Counted from the stretch's first letter, positions 5,956 through 13,205 are shown. The stretch is DNA of 13,884 bases from JAMCXS01 sp046705545 (GCA_046705545.1 JBJKQF010000222.1:1-13884); one strand, 5' to 3'. Notes: generated by a model from the sequence alone, not told the origin. Translations and numbers: made by a program.

Positions 5956-6721
5956 AGGGAACATCCACGAAAACAACCACACTCGGCCGATGCTGGAGGC
6001 GCGCGCGCTGACCAAGACATATGACCGAGGGGCAAAATCTCCGCCCGCCGTCAACGGGCTGAGCTTGAGCGTCCAGGCGGGCGAATTCGTGGCGATCATG
6101 GGGGCCTCCGGCTCGGGCAAGTCAACGCTTCTCTACCTTATCGCGGGTCTGGCATCGCCGACTAGCGGCGAAGTCTTCATCGACGGTACGCCGATTGCGG
6201 GCCTGCCGGATGCCGCCCGGGCGCGCCTGCGGAATACCAAGATTGGCTTTGTATTTCAGCGCTTCAACCTGCTGGGATTTCTCTCCGCAAAGGGCAACAT
6301 TGAAGTGCCGCGGTTGCTCGGCTGGAGACATGGCGGCCCGCGCAGGACTATGCAAGAGCTTCTCGCGGCGGTGGGGATGCATGAGAAGGACCTTCGCCGG
6401 GTTAACGAGCTTTCCTCCGGCGAACAGCAGCGTGTGGCCATTGCGCGCGCTCTGATTAACAATCCTGACATTCTCCTGGCTGACGAACCCACCGCCAACC
6501 TGGATTCCAGGAATGCGGCGGCCGTGCTTGACTTGATCCTTCAGCTCAAGCATGACTTCGGCCTGACCACCGTGTTGGTCACTCACAACCCAGCAGTGGC
6601 CATGCGCGCGGACCGCGTCGTCGAAATGCAGGATGGTATGATCCTGCGCGAATTGACGCCGGAGCAGATGGCGTCATCGGGAGGATCGGTTTTCAAACTC
6701 GCCGGGCGTTTGCCGCGATGA
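5948..6721 (+). CDS. ABC transporter ATP-binding protein (LolD/MacB-like)
   Basis: A 257-residue cytoplasmic ATPase that should power the permease encoded just upstream. The nucleotide-binding domain spans about 15-240. It has Walker A GASGSGKST at 52-60, Q-loop Q104 in FVFQRFNLL, signature LSSGEQQR at 155-162, Walker B ILLADEP at 175-181, D-loop NLDS at 184-187 and switch His213 in VTHN. FQRFNLL after the Q-loop is typical of the LolD/MacB branch that pairs with FtsX-type permeases. The ATG at 5948 overlaps the permease stop (TAG 5953-5955) by 8 bases, suggesting translational coupling; no strong Shine-Dalgarno is seen. An ATG at 5990 just before the domain is the alternative start. The signature has Ser in place of the usual third-position Gly, a mild variant. 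Confidence 0.95.
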   Translation: MSRGNIHENNHTRPMLEARALTKTYDRGAKSPPAVNGLSLSVQAGEFVAIMGASGSGKSTLLYLIAGLASPTSGEVFIDGTPIAGLPDAARARLRNTKIGFVFQRFNLLGFLSAKGNIEVPRLLGWRHGGPRRTMQELLAAVGMHEKDLRRVNELSSGEQQRVAIARALINNPDILLADEPTANLDSRNAAAVLDLILQLKHDFGLTTVLVTHNPAVAMRADRVVEMQDGMILRELTPEQMASSGGSVFKLAGRLPR

Positions 6722-6809
6722 AATTGGGGATCCGAGGGATTGACTCCAGGCGTAGCCATCGGGGCCGCGGGCCTGGGGAGGAAAGAGTTTGTTCTAGGGA
6801 GGTGTCAAC

Positions 6810-8231
6810 ATGCGTCGAATTTTAGGCGCTGGTATGGGAATCATTATGCTGTCGGCCTGCTTACAGGCCAAGGGGCTTAAGAAAATAAAGAAGTCGCACT
6901 TTGACCGAAAGTCGGCTCCGAACGTCCTTTTTATTACATTTGATACCACGCGTGCGGACCATCTTGACTGTTATGGATACGTGCGCCGAACCTCGCCCAC
7001 AATCGATGGGCTGGCCGCTCACGGCGTGCTCTTTGAAAATGCCTATACCGCCGAACCGCTTACAGGGCCTTCCCACATCTCCATGATGACGTCGCTTTAT
7101 CCTCAGCAGCATGGCGCCACCATCAACGGGATGCATATGTCCACCCATCCGCGGCCCATCCTTCTTGCCCAAATTCTTCATCACTTGGGCTACAAGACGG
7201 CGGCCTTCATCAGCGCTTGGACTCTGGAGAGCGGCATCACGGGTTTGGGCAAGGGTTTCGGGGTGTACAACCAGAACTTTTCATACTATTACAAGATGGT
7301 GAACTCCGCGCGCCGCGGCAACGAGGTTGGCGATGCCAGCCGCCGCTGGCTGCGAAAGCACGGGCATTCACATTTCTTCCTTTGGGTGCATTACTTCGAT
7401 CCGCACGAACCTTACGACCTCCACAAAGAATTCGCTAACCTCCCGCACGAAAACCACGCTACGATCTTTCCGATACCCCCTTCGGATGATGCGAAGCGGG
7501 CGGAGAAAATCAGGGCCTACGACAGCGAAATCGCCTTTGACGACAACGACCTTGCCAAGACCCTCAAGCTCCTCGTCGACTTGGGCGTTCGGGACCACAC
7601 CCTGATTGTTTTTGCCGCGGACCATGGTGAAAATCTGGGCGAGAACGGAATCTGGGGACATGGATACCACATTGATCAGCCTGCCGTGCACGTCCCGCTG
7701 ATCTTTTCCTATCCCAAGGAAATTCCCCAAGGTGAAAGGATCAGCACAAATGTCTCTACCGTGGATATCCTGCCGACTATCCTCAGCTACGTGGGCTTGA
7801 ATTTCAAAGTTCCAGGCCAGTCAGGATACAGCCTAAAGGAGCTTATCAGCCGCGGTGGGAAGAACGCTCCGGAGCGGCCGACTTTCTTCCTGGCATATTC
7901 CGAGCCAACGCTGTTGCCTCCCCGCTGGATGAGCATTTTTTGGACGTGGGCTGAAACCAAGCGAACTCCCTCGTTGACCGGGTTGGTTGATGGGGACTTG
8001 AAAGTGATTTCATCGGGAAGCAATGACGCTCTTCGGGTTTACCGGCTGAGTGACGTCTTTTCCAAAGCCGAGCCAATTCCCTTGAAGGATGTCACTGTTT
8101 CAAACCAGGCCGGATACCGGGAAGACCTTGACTCCTGGTTCAAAGCGACCAACCGGGGTCTCAAGCCGCAAGGCCACCTTTCAAAAGAAGATGTCGAAAT
8201 GCTGAAAAGCCTTGGCTACGTGAGCCCTTGA
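6810..8231 (+). CDS. Sulfatase/alkaline-phosphatase-superfamily lipoprotein with Thr at the nucleophile position
   Basis: A 473-residue protein with an N-terminal lipoprotein signal: a short charged start, a hydrophobic run and lipobox LSAC with Cys17. The sulfatase-fold domain begins at about 37 with NVLFITFDTTRADHL (metal-ligand D45). The second metal-site motif AADHGENLGE has D271 and H272, and YDSEIAFDD (238-246) and FDPHEPY (197-202) are also typical. The active-site segment reads LTGPSH (84-89): Thr85 occupies the place where FGly-type sulfatases have Cys or Ser in C/S-x-P-x-R. Phosphodiester or phosphotransfer chemistry is therefore as likely as sulfate-ester cleavage. The C-terminal SLGYV ending is common in this superfamily. 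AGGGAGGTG at 6796-6804 marks the start. It lies 88 bases after the ABC ATPase in the same direction and may share its transcript. Confidence 0.88.
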   Translation: MRRILGAGMGIIMLSACLQAKGLKKIKKSHFDRKSAPNVLFITFDTTRADHLDCYGYVRRTSPTIDGLAAHGVLFENAYTAEPLTGPSHISMMTSLYPQQHGATINGMHMSTHPRPILLAQILHHLGYKTAAFISAWTLESGITGLGKGFGVYNQNFSYYYKMVNSARRGNEVGDASRRWLRKHGHSHFFLWVHYFDPHEPYDLHKEFANLPHENHATIFPIPPSDDAKRAEKIRAYDSEIAFDDNDLAKTLKLLVDLGVRDHTLIVFAADHGENLGENGIWGHGYHIDQPAVHVPLIFSYPKEIPQGERISTNVSTVDILPTILSYVGLNFKVPGQSGYSLKELISRGGKNAPERPTFFLAYSEPTLLPPRWMSIFWTWAETKRTPSLTGLVDGDLKVISSGSNDALRVYRLSDVFSKAEPIPLKDVTVSNQAGYREDLDSWFKATNRGLKPQGHLSKEDVEMLKSLGYVSP

Positions 8232-8289
8232 GGCTGCAAATGGAGGTTGAGGGGAGAGATTTGTTGCGCTTACTTGGAGGCCCGTCGTT

Positions 8290-8586
8290 TTATTTTGAAG
8301 GGAGACGGGAATTCATGCGATTCTTGATCGTGGCCTCATACTGAGGGAAATAGTGGGCAATGACTGACAAATCAAACTTCCTCAGGATGGATTCCTTGGG
8401 CTCGTGGCTGAGAAGAAACTCAAACGACTCTTCGACGAGATCCTCCTCCCGGACTTTCCCTCCCGTCAGCCTCTGGTAATCATCGGCCTTCAGGGTGACT
8501 GTGTGTTCGCTCTGGCTGCCGGGCTCCTTGACCGTTACCCTGAACTTGCCTGGCGCGCTCTTTGCGACTTCAATGGTTGATGCCAT
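8290..8586 (-). CDS. Small hypothetical protein with a SFEFLL...PKESIL...YFPQYE segment
   Basis: A 98-residue soluble protein. The N-terminal half (about 1-40) looks like a beta-rich stretch, with TIEVAKSAPGKFRVTVKEPG and a segment EHTVTLKADDYQRLTGG. The C-terminal half (about 45-90) is helical, with LVEESFEFLLSHEPKESIL, RKFDLSVIAHYFPQYE and a basic tail. I recall similar segments in short hypothetical proteins of several bacterial phyla, but no function is known to me. The ATG at 8586 is preceded on its strand by GAAGAGG with a 6-base spacer. It converges with the sulfatase-fold gene (58 bases between stops) and is divergent from thiD (79 bases), so the two may share a promoter region. Confidence 0.8.
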   Translation of the reverse strand: MASTIEVAKSAPGKFRVTVKEPGSQSEHTVTLKADDYQRLTGGKVREEDLVEESFEFLLSHEPKESILRKFDLSVIAHYFPQYEATIKNRMNSRLPSK

Positions 8587-8665
8587 GAAGGGCCTCTTCA
8601 GGTAGAGTGTACAGGTCCGATGTGCTGCTGGCTAGGGGAATTGCGCTGCACAGATAAGAGTCGGG

Positions 8666-9460
8666 ATGGAAGGCAATAAAACAACAATTCCGCTGGTCTT
8701 GATCGTTGCCGGTTCAGATTCGGGCGGCGGCGCGGGGATTCAGGCGGATCTCAAGACGGTTTCCGCGCTCGGAGCCTATGGCATGACAGCCATCACCGCC
8801 CTGACCGCCCAAAACACCCGAGGAGTCTTGGAAGTCGCCGCCGTGGAGGCGCGGTTTGTCGCCCGGCAAATGGAAGTGTGCCTTGAAGACATCGGATGCG
8901 ATGCGGTCAAAACCGGCATGCTCGCTTCCATAGAAATCGTAGAGGCCGTCGCGGAAACGCTCGGCAAGTATCACCCCATTCCCTTGGTGGTTGACCCCGT
9001 TATGACTTCAACGTCGGGCGCTCCTTTGCTTGACACGCAGGCTGTTGAAGCGCTTAAAAGCAGACTGTTTCCCCTGGCAACTGTCGTAACGCCGAACCTG
9101 CGCGAAGCGAGCGCGCTCCGGGGGAGCAGCGTTGAAACCCTTGAGCAGATGCGTGAGGCGGCGCGCGCCATTCAGGGTGAGGGGCCGCAGAATGTGGTGA
9201 TTAAGGGAGGCCATCTGGAAGGGAGCCCGGTTGATGTGTTGTTTGATGGGCAGGAGTTTATCGAGTATCATTCCGAGCGGGTTCCTGGAGGCAACAGCCA
9301 CGGCACCGGATGCATTTTTGCCTCGGCCATCGCTGCCGGTTTGGCCAAGGGGAAGGGCGTCCCGGAGAGCGTGGCCGCGGCTAAGGAGTTTGTGACGGCG
9401 GCAATCGCCGGGGGATTGGCGCTGGGAGGCGGCCCAGGACCGGCAAATCCGATGTTTTGA
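8666..9460 (+). CDS. thiD: Bifunctional hydroxymethylpyrimidine kinase / phosphomethylpyrimidine kinase
   Basis: A 264-residue ribokinase-fold enzyme that phosphorylates HMP and HMP-phosphate to HMP-diphosphate, the pyrimidine precursor of thiamine. Diagnostic motifs are AGSDSGGGAGIQADLK from 15, TAQNT at 47-51, VVDPVM at 108-113, TPNLREA at 142-148, VIKGGH at 178-183 and the anion-hole/catalytic HGTGC at 212-216. Length fits the family. The ATG at 8666 has only a modest purine stretch (AAGAG) upstream but sits at the expected distance from the first strand. No other thi gene and no TPP riboswitch was found around it, so it appears as a stand-alone salvage or biosynthesis gene. It is divergent from the small gene at 8290-8586. 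Confidence 0.96.
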   Translation: MEGNKTTIPLVLIVAGSDSGGGAGIQADLKTVSALGAYGMTAITALTAQNTRGVLEVAAVEARFVARQMEVCLEDIGCDAVKTGMLASIEIVEAVAETLGKYHPIPLVVDPVMTSTSGAPLLDTQAVEALKSRLFPLATVVTPNLREASALRGSSVETLEQMREAARAIQGEGPQNVVIKGGHLEGSPVDVLFDGQEFIEYHSERVPGGNSHGTGCIFASAIAAGLAKGKGVPESVAAAKEFVTAAIAGGLALGGGPGPANPMF

Positions 9461-9549
9461 CGGTGGGGTTGAGGCGGCGGGTCTGAGAATTACCCATAGA
9501 CTTTAACAGACCTTCAGATGTTCTTCTGTACCCACTTAAGCGCGAACGT

Positions 9550-9555
9550 TATAAA
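9550..9555 (+). promoter_or_regulatory. Possible -10 element close to the VKOR-fusion start
   Basis: TATAAA at 9550-9555 ends only 11 bases before the ATG at 9567, in an AT-rich patch that follows GC-rich DNA. No clear -35 or Shine-Dalgarno is visible. If used, the transcript would be nearly leaderless. Initiation at the ATG of codon 7 (9585) is an alternative. Weak evidence. Confidence 0.25.
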
Positions 9556-9566
9556 ATACAAAAGAT

Positions 9567-11210
9567 ATGCGAAAAGCACTGCAGATGGCCTTGAGTTTGC
9601 TTGGATTGTTTGACTCCCTGTATCTTCTGTGGGTCTATACGTCTCCCTCCAGCCCGATGGTTTGCCTGGGAGACGGCTGTGATGTCGCGAGGGCCAGCTC
9701 TTATTCTCACCTCGGCGGACTTCCGCTGCCAATCTTTGGCGTGGTGATGTATGCGTTGCTGGCACTCTTGATTTTCATCCGTCCGCTGCTCCCCGTTTCA
9801 TTGGCCCGTTGGTCGGAGTACGGCGTCTCGCTGGTATCCGGGGTGGGATTCCTCTTCTCGGCTTATTTAATGGGAGTGGAAGCCTTTGTGCTTCATACGT
9901 GGTGCATCTGGTGCGTCACCTCAGCGCTTACGGTCACGGCGATCTTCATCCTTTCCCTGGTGGATCTAACCCGGCCGACCGCTCCGCTCGAACCCAAACA
10001 AGCTCTTAATATTGTGCAGACGAATTTTGCATTAGTCCTATTTGGTTTTGTGCTAGCGGTCCCATCTTTTGTCATGCTGACCCGCCACGGCAGTTTTCCC
10101 CCCGCCAAGCCTCCTACCGTCAAGACGATGAAGACTCACTTGGTTCGGCCGGATACCCATTTCTACGGGAATCCGGACGCCAAAGTTACGATAGTGGAGT
10201 TCGGCGACTTCGAATGCGGGGCTTGCCGGCGCGCGGAGAAATCGGCCAGTGAGATCCGGAAAAAATTTGGAGATAAGATCCGGTTTGCCTTCCGCCAGTT
10301 TCCTTTGATGGCAATTCACCCGCAGTCTGAGAAAGCTGCGGAAGCCAGTGAATGTGCCGCCCAGCAGGGCAAATTCTGGCAGGCCGTGGATACGTTCTAT
10401 GCGAACCAGTCCGACCTGAGCATGGCTGCCCTTAGCCGGTATGCCTCAGAGATGGGACTCGACTCCAGGAAGTTTGTCGGGTGTCTCCAGAAGGGCGAAA
10501 TGGCCAAGCGCGTTCTGCGGGACGAAGAGGACGGCCGGGCTTTGGGAGTTCACGAGACACCGACCTTCTTTATTGATGGCAGGATGGTTATCGGCGCCCT
10601 CGATTACCAGCAATTTGCCCAACTCGTTGAGAACGAATTGAAGCTGAAGAATGAACAGCAGGCGGGAACGCCCTCTCCATCACCTTCCCCCGCGCCTGCC
10701 AAACAGAAGGCGAATCCGTCCCAAACGAAATCGAAGACTCCGGCGCCTCCAGTTCAGCCCGCCCAGGCAAGTGATACGATGCCGATCTTGGGCTCCGCGA
10801 CGCAAAACCTTCTCGCGGCGTCGCAGGACTCCGCTACGGCTTGCAGCGATGCTGAAGCCAAGATGAAGCAGCCCACCATGATCCGCACCTCTGAAGCCGA
10901 AAAGCTCTTTAAGAAGGAAACCTCCCAGACACTCTTTGTGGACGTTCGTCCATTGAAGGCTTTTAGGTCAGGCCATATTCCCGGCGCGCTCAACATCCCC
11001 ATCGACTACTTCCAGCACGAATGGAGCCGTGTTCCTAAGGGCAAGACGATCGTATTGTACGAAAGCGGCCGTTCCTCCGGAGATATCTGCGCGGCAAGCC
11101 GGGCGGCGGGCCGTATTCTGCTGGCCCAAGGCTTTAGCCAGGGGAACGTCAAAGTCTATCAAGATGGGTTTGCCAGTTGGAGAAGTGCCGGCCTTCCCGT
11201 AAAGCGCTGA
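9567..11210 (+). CDS. Three-module periplasmic thiol protein: VKOR domain, DsbA-type thioredoxin domain, rhodanese-like domain
   Basis: A 547-residue inner-membrane protein. Residues 1-172 form a VKOR domain with about five helices (near 5-24, 56-71, 86-104, 112-133, 150-171). It has the loop pair C33/C38 (CLGDGC) and the quinone-proximal CIWC at 113-116. Residues 190-360 form a DsbA/Thioredoxin_4 domain with active site CGAC (C217, C220), extra C263 and C306, and cis-Pro332 in ETPTFFIDG. A Pro/Ser/Lys-rich linker (367-402) joins a rhodanese-like domain (437-547: FVDVRP, GHIPGALNIP, VYQDGFASW). The VKOR part should pass electrons from the DsbA module to quinone, making disulfides in exported proteins. 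Five helices place the C-terminal modules in the periplasm. The usual rhodanese catalytic Cys position is Glu499 (LYESG); C508 is the only Cys nearby. Confidence 0.9.
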   Translation: MRKALQMALSLLGLFDSLYLLWVYTSPSSPMVCLGDGCDVARASSYSHLGGLPLPIFGVVMYALLALLIFIRPLLPVSLARWSEYGVSLVSGVGFLFSAYLMGVEAFVLHTWCIWCVTSALTVTAIFILSLVDLTRPTAPLEPKQALNIVQTNFALVLFGFVLAVPSFVMLTRHGSFPPAKPPTVKTMKTHLVRPDTHFYGNPDAKVTIVEFGDFECGACRRAEKSASEIRKKFGDKIRFAFRQFPLMAIHPQSEKAAEASECAAQQGKFWQAVDTFYANQSDLSMAALSRYASEMGLDSRKFVGCLQKGEMAKRVLRDEEDGRALGVHETPTFFIDGRMVIGALDYQQFAQLVENELKLKNEQQAGTPSPSPSPAPAKQKANPSQTKSKTPAPPVQPAQASDTMPILGSATQNLLAASQDSATACSDAEAKMKQPTMIRTSEAEKLFKKETSQTLFVDVRPLKAFRSGHIPGALNIPIDYFQHEWSRVPKGKTIVLYESGRSSGDICAASRAAGRILLAQGFSQGNVKVYQDGFASWRSAGLPVKR

Positions 11211-11228
11211 TGTTCTGTTGACCCCTCC

Positions 11229-11274
11229 ATCCTCCCCTGCTTGAGCGTCTCAAAAGGCCAAGCGGTGGGAGGAT
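11229..11274 (+). repeat. Nested hairpin in the 3' region of the VKOR-fusion gene
   Basis: ATCCTCCC (11229-11236) pairs perfectly with GGGAGGAT (11267-11274). Inside the loop TTGAG (11241-11245) pairs with CTCAA (11249-11253) around CGT. It begins 19 bases after the stop codon and lies just upstream of the intrinsic terminator, suggesting a structured 3' untranslated region. Confidence 0.45.
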
Positions 11275-11286
11275 AGCACCTTTCTC

Positions 11287-11316
11287 AAAGCCGGAGATGG
11301 CGACCATCCGGCTTTT
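11287..11316 (+). terminator. Rho-independent terminator after the VKOR-fusion gene
   Basis: AAAGCCGG plus ATGG (11287-11300, with a two-base AG bulge) pairs with CCAT plus CCGGCTTT (11304-11315) around a CGA loop. Four T (11313-11316) end the structure. It lies about 80 bases after the stop at 11210 and should end that transcript before the convergent HAD gene. Confidence 0.75.
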
Positions 11317-11356
11317 CCAGTGTGGCCATTTGATAAGCAATCCGGCGAGGGTATTC

Positions 11357-11377
11357 TTGCCTTTGCCTGCAAGGCAA
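11357..11377. repeat. 7-bp hairpin near the HAD gene 3' end
   Basis: TTGCCTT (11357-11363) pairs with AAGGCAA (11371-11377) across a 7-base loop, in the convergent intergenic region. Neither strand has a good T-run after it, so termination for the minus-strand HAD gene is only possible, not shown. Confidence 0.35.
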
Positions 11378-11426
11378 TAAGGTTTGCTTCACCACTGAAT
11401 AGCGATATTGAAGAAGAGCGGCTGAG

Positions 11427-12119
11427 TTACTCAACCGATGCTCGAACGCCGACTTCATCCAAGTGGCGTAAGAGATCGGCCGGATCTTCGTAGACGCGGT
11501 AGGCGCCGGCCCGCTCCAACTCCTCCCGGCCATAACCGCCGGAAAGCAGTCCTACGCCCAGGGCCCGGCAGCGGCGGGAGGCCAGTAAGTCCCAAACGCT
11601 GTCTCCAACCACCACGGATTCTGTGATTGCAACCCCCAGGCTGTCGGCCGCGGCGATGAAGAGATCCGGGTCGGGCTTGGCATGTGACACCTGATCGCGC
11701 GTGATGACTGGCACTTTAGGATCGAGTTCCAGCGCTCTCAAAGCGCGCAGCGCCGTCTCTTGCCGACCGCTGGTGGCGATGGCCCACGGGACGGCGGCCC
11801 GCGTCAGGGCTGTCAGGAGCTCCCTCGCGCCGGGCAAGGGGCGAATCTGCTCAACCCGCCGGGTGTAAGCCTTCTCATGCAGGCGCTGTAATTGCGCGGC
11901 CTCCTCGGCCGTTATCGGCCGGCCGGTTTCGCGTGCCAGAGCGTTCATGAACAGTCCTCCACTCATGCCGATTCGTCTGTGGATGCGCCAGACCGATAGG
12001 GCAATGCCAGCTTCCTCCAGGGACTCGCGCCACGCCAGAACGTGCTGATAAACGCTGTCGATCAATGTGCCATCAAGGTCAAACAGGAACGCCGGCCCTG
12101 CTTTTGAACGCTGATTCAT
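11427..12119 (-). CDS. HAD-superfamily hydrolase, phosphoglycolate phosphatase / beta-phosphoglucomutase type
   Basis: A 230-residue cytoplasmic haloacid-dehalogenase-fold enzyme. Motif I DLDGTLID gives nucleophile D14 and acid/base D16; motif II is T116 in ATSG; motif III Lys is K148 in AKPDPD; motif IV is GDSVWD at 172-177. A helical cap lies between motif I and II (about 20-95), as in subfamily IA enzymes such as phosphoglycolate phosphatase and sugar-phosphate phosphatases. The exact substrate cannot be read from the sequence. The ATG at 12119 follows a G-rich site (GGGGGAATT) on its strand. It lies 188 bases downstream of the SDR gene and in the same direction, so the two may be co-transcribed and could act in the same sugar or sugar-acid pathway. 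That link is inference. Confidence 0.9.
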   Translation of the reverse strand: MNQRSKAGPAFLFDLDGTLIDSVYQHVLAWRESLEEAGIALSVWRIHRRIGMSGGLFMNALARETGRPITAEEAAQLQRLHEKAYTRRVEQIRPLPGARELLTALTRAAVPWAIATSGRQETALRALRALELDPKVPVITRDQVSHAKPDPDLFIAAADSLGVAITESVVVGDSVWDLLASRRCRALGVGLLSGGYGREELERAGAYRVYEDPADLLRHLDEVGVRASVE

Positions 12120-12184
12120 AATTCCCCCAGTGTGCTGCGAGTTTTTGGCGCTCGCGATATCTTGCCAGTTTCCCTCATTGTAGC

Positions 12185-12212
12185 TTGGCCGGAGTCAGAG
12201 ATGCTCGGCCAA
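12185..12212. repeat. 7-bp perfect inverted repeat between the SDR and HAD genes
   Basis: TTGGCCG (12185-12191) pairs with CGGCCAA (12206-12212) across 14 bases. It lies in the 188-base gap after the SDR stop and before the HAD start. On the transcribed (minus) strand no T-run follows, so it is not a typical terminator. It may protect the SDR message end or act as a regulator site. Confidence 0.35.
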
Positions 12213-12307
12213 TCCTTTGCGGACGTGGCGGAGGCGCTTCGCGGGCTTTGTGTTACGGACGGGGACCGAAGATCTTGCGCCGGATCGCTCTGGTTCAGAC
12301 TCCGTAC

Positions 12308-13087
12308 TCATCCGGCGATGCCCTGCGCCAGGAAGCCGCCGTCCACGGGGATAAAGGCGCCGGTGATGAAGCTTGCTGCGTCGGAAGCGAGCAGGATGGC
12401 CGCGCCCTGGATTTCCTCCAAATCGCCGAAACGCTTCATGGGTGTGTGCGATAGGATAGAAGCCTTGCGGGCGGGACGATTGATGAGTTCTTTGTTGAGG
12501 GGAGTCTCAAAAACGCCGGGAACAATGGCGTTAACCGCGATGTTGTCTTTGGCCCATTCGGCGGCCAGGCAGCGGGTGATCTGGGCGACGCCCCCTTTGC
12601 TCGCTCCATAAGCCACAACTTCGTTCCCGCTCACAAAAGAGAGGAGCGAAGCGATATTGATGATGCGTCCGCCGTTCTGTTCCTTCATGACCCGGCCCAC
12701 GAGTTGGCAGCAATTCCACGTTCCCTTCAAATTGATGTCCAACACGCGATTCCATTGGTCTTCTGTGGCTTCGAGGGATGGAGCGCGGGATGTGATCCCG
12801 GCTGAATTTACCAGAATGTCAATCCGGCCCATGTCCTGACCCATCTTGTCGATCGCCGCTTGGACCTGGTCCCGTACCGTCACGTCCGCCGTCAGTTCGA
12901 GGGTTCTCTTTCCGAGCGCCCGGATTTCCTCCGCGGTCTTGCGGACTTCTTCGGCGCGGCGGCTGACCGGAACGACGTCGGCGCCTGCTTCCGCCAGGCC
13001 GACTGCGATGGCTTTTCCCAGTCCGCTCGTTCCGCCAAAGATCAGAGCGTGTTTCCCCTCCAGGCTCAATTTCACGTAACCGGACAC
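12308..13087 (-). CDS. SDR-family NAD(P)-dependent oxidoreductase
   Basis: A 259-residue classical short-chain dehydrogenase. The cofactor loop GGTSGLGKA is at 18-26. Also present are the NSAG motif at 94-97, N119 in DINLKG, catalytic S147, Y160 and K164 (YGASK), and PGVFETP from 190. VSRR after strand 2 (R43/R44) hints at NADP preference. The sequence resembles gluconate 5-dehydrogenase and 3-ketoacyl-ACP-reductase-like SDRs, but substrate cannot be assigned. The start is GTG, with GAGGTGA 8 bases upstream on its strand. It is divergent from the LarA-family gene across 172 bases and upstream of the HAD phosphatase gene. The LarA neighbour suggests oxidation or reduction of a hydroxy acid or sugar acid, which is inference. 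Confidence 0.92.
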   Translation of the reverse strand: MSGYVKLSLEGKHALIFGGTSGLGKAIAVGLAEAGADVVPVSRRAEEVRKTAEEIRALGKRTLELTADVTVRDQVQAAIDKMGQDMGRIDILVNSAGITSRAPSLEATEDQWNRVLDINLKGTWNCCQLVGRVMKEQNGGRIINIASLLSFVSGNEVVAYGASKGGVAQITRCLAAEWAKDNIAVNAIVPGVFETPLNKELINRPARKASILSHTPMKRFGDLEEIQGAAILLASDAASFITGAFIPVDGGFLAQGIAG

Positions 13088-13128
13088 GGCGTTTCACCTC
13101 ACTGTGATCTGAAATGCAGGCTGTCATG

Positions 13129-13205
13129 CTAGCACCCGCGGAGAAACAGAGGCAAGGCAAGAAAGGCGGGCCCATCCCTTGCGATGGTGTTCCGGCCGGT
13201 GCTAG
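13129..13205. repeat. 8-bp inverted repeat in the SDR/larA divergent promoter region
   Basis: CTAGCACC (13129-13136) is exactly complementary to GGTGCTAG (13198-13205), 61 bases apart, within the only space that can hold both promoters. It could be a looped pair of operator half-sites. It is short, so chance remains possible. Confidence 0.3.

Noticed and set aside
8587..8665. TPP riboswitch before thiD
   Set aside because: Only 79 bases are available between the divergent starts. The conserved CTGAGA-type THI-box elements are not seen.
12137..12155. GCGAG...CTCGC hairpin with an internal T-run between the HAD and SDR genes
   Set aside because: The T-run lies inside the loop rather than after the stem, so it does not form a terminator on either strand.
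12132..12611. 159-residue plus-strand open frame over the SDR gene
   Set aside because: It is antisense to the confident SDR gene and carries no motif.
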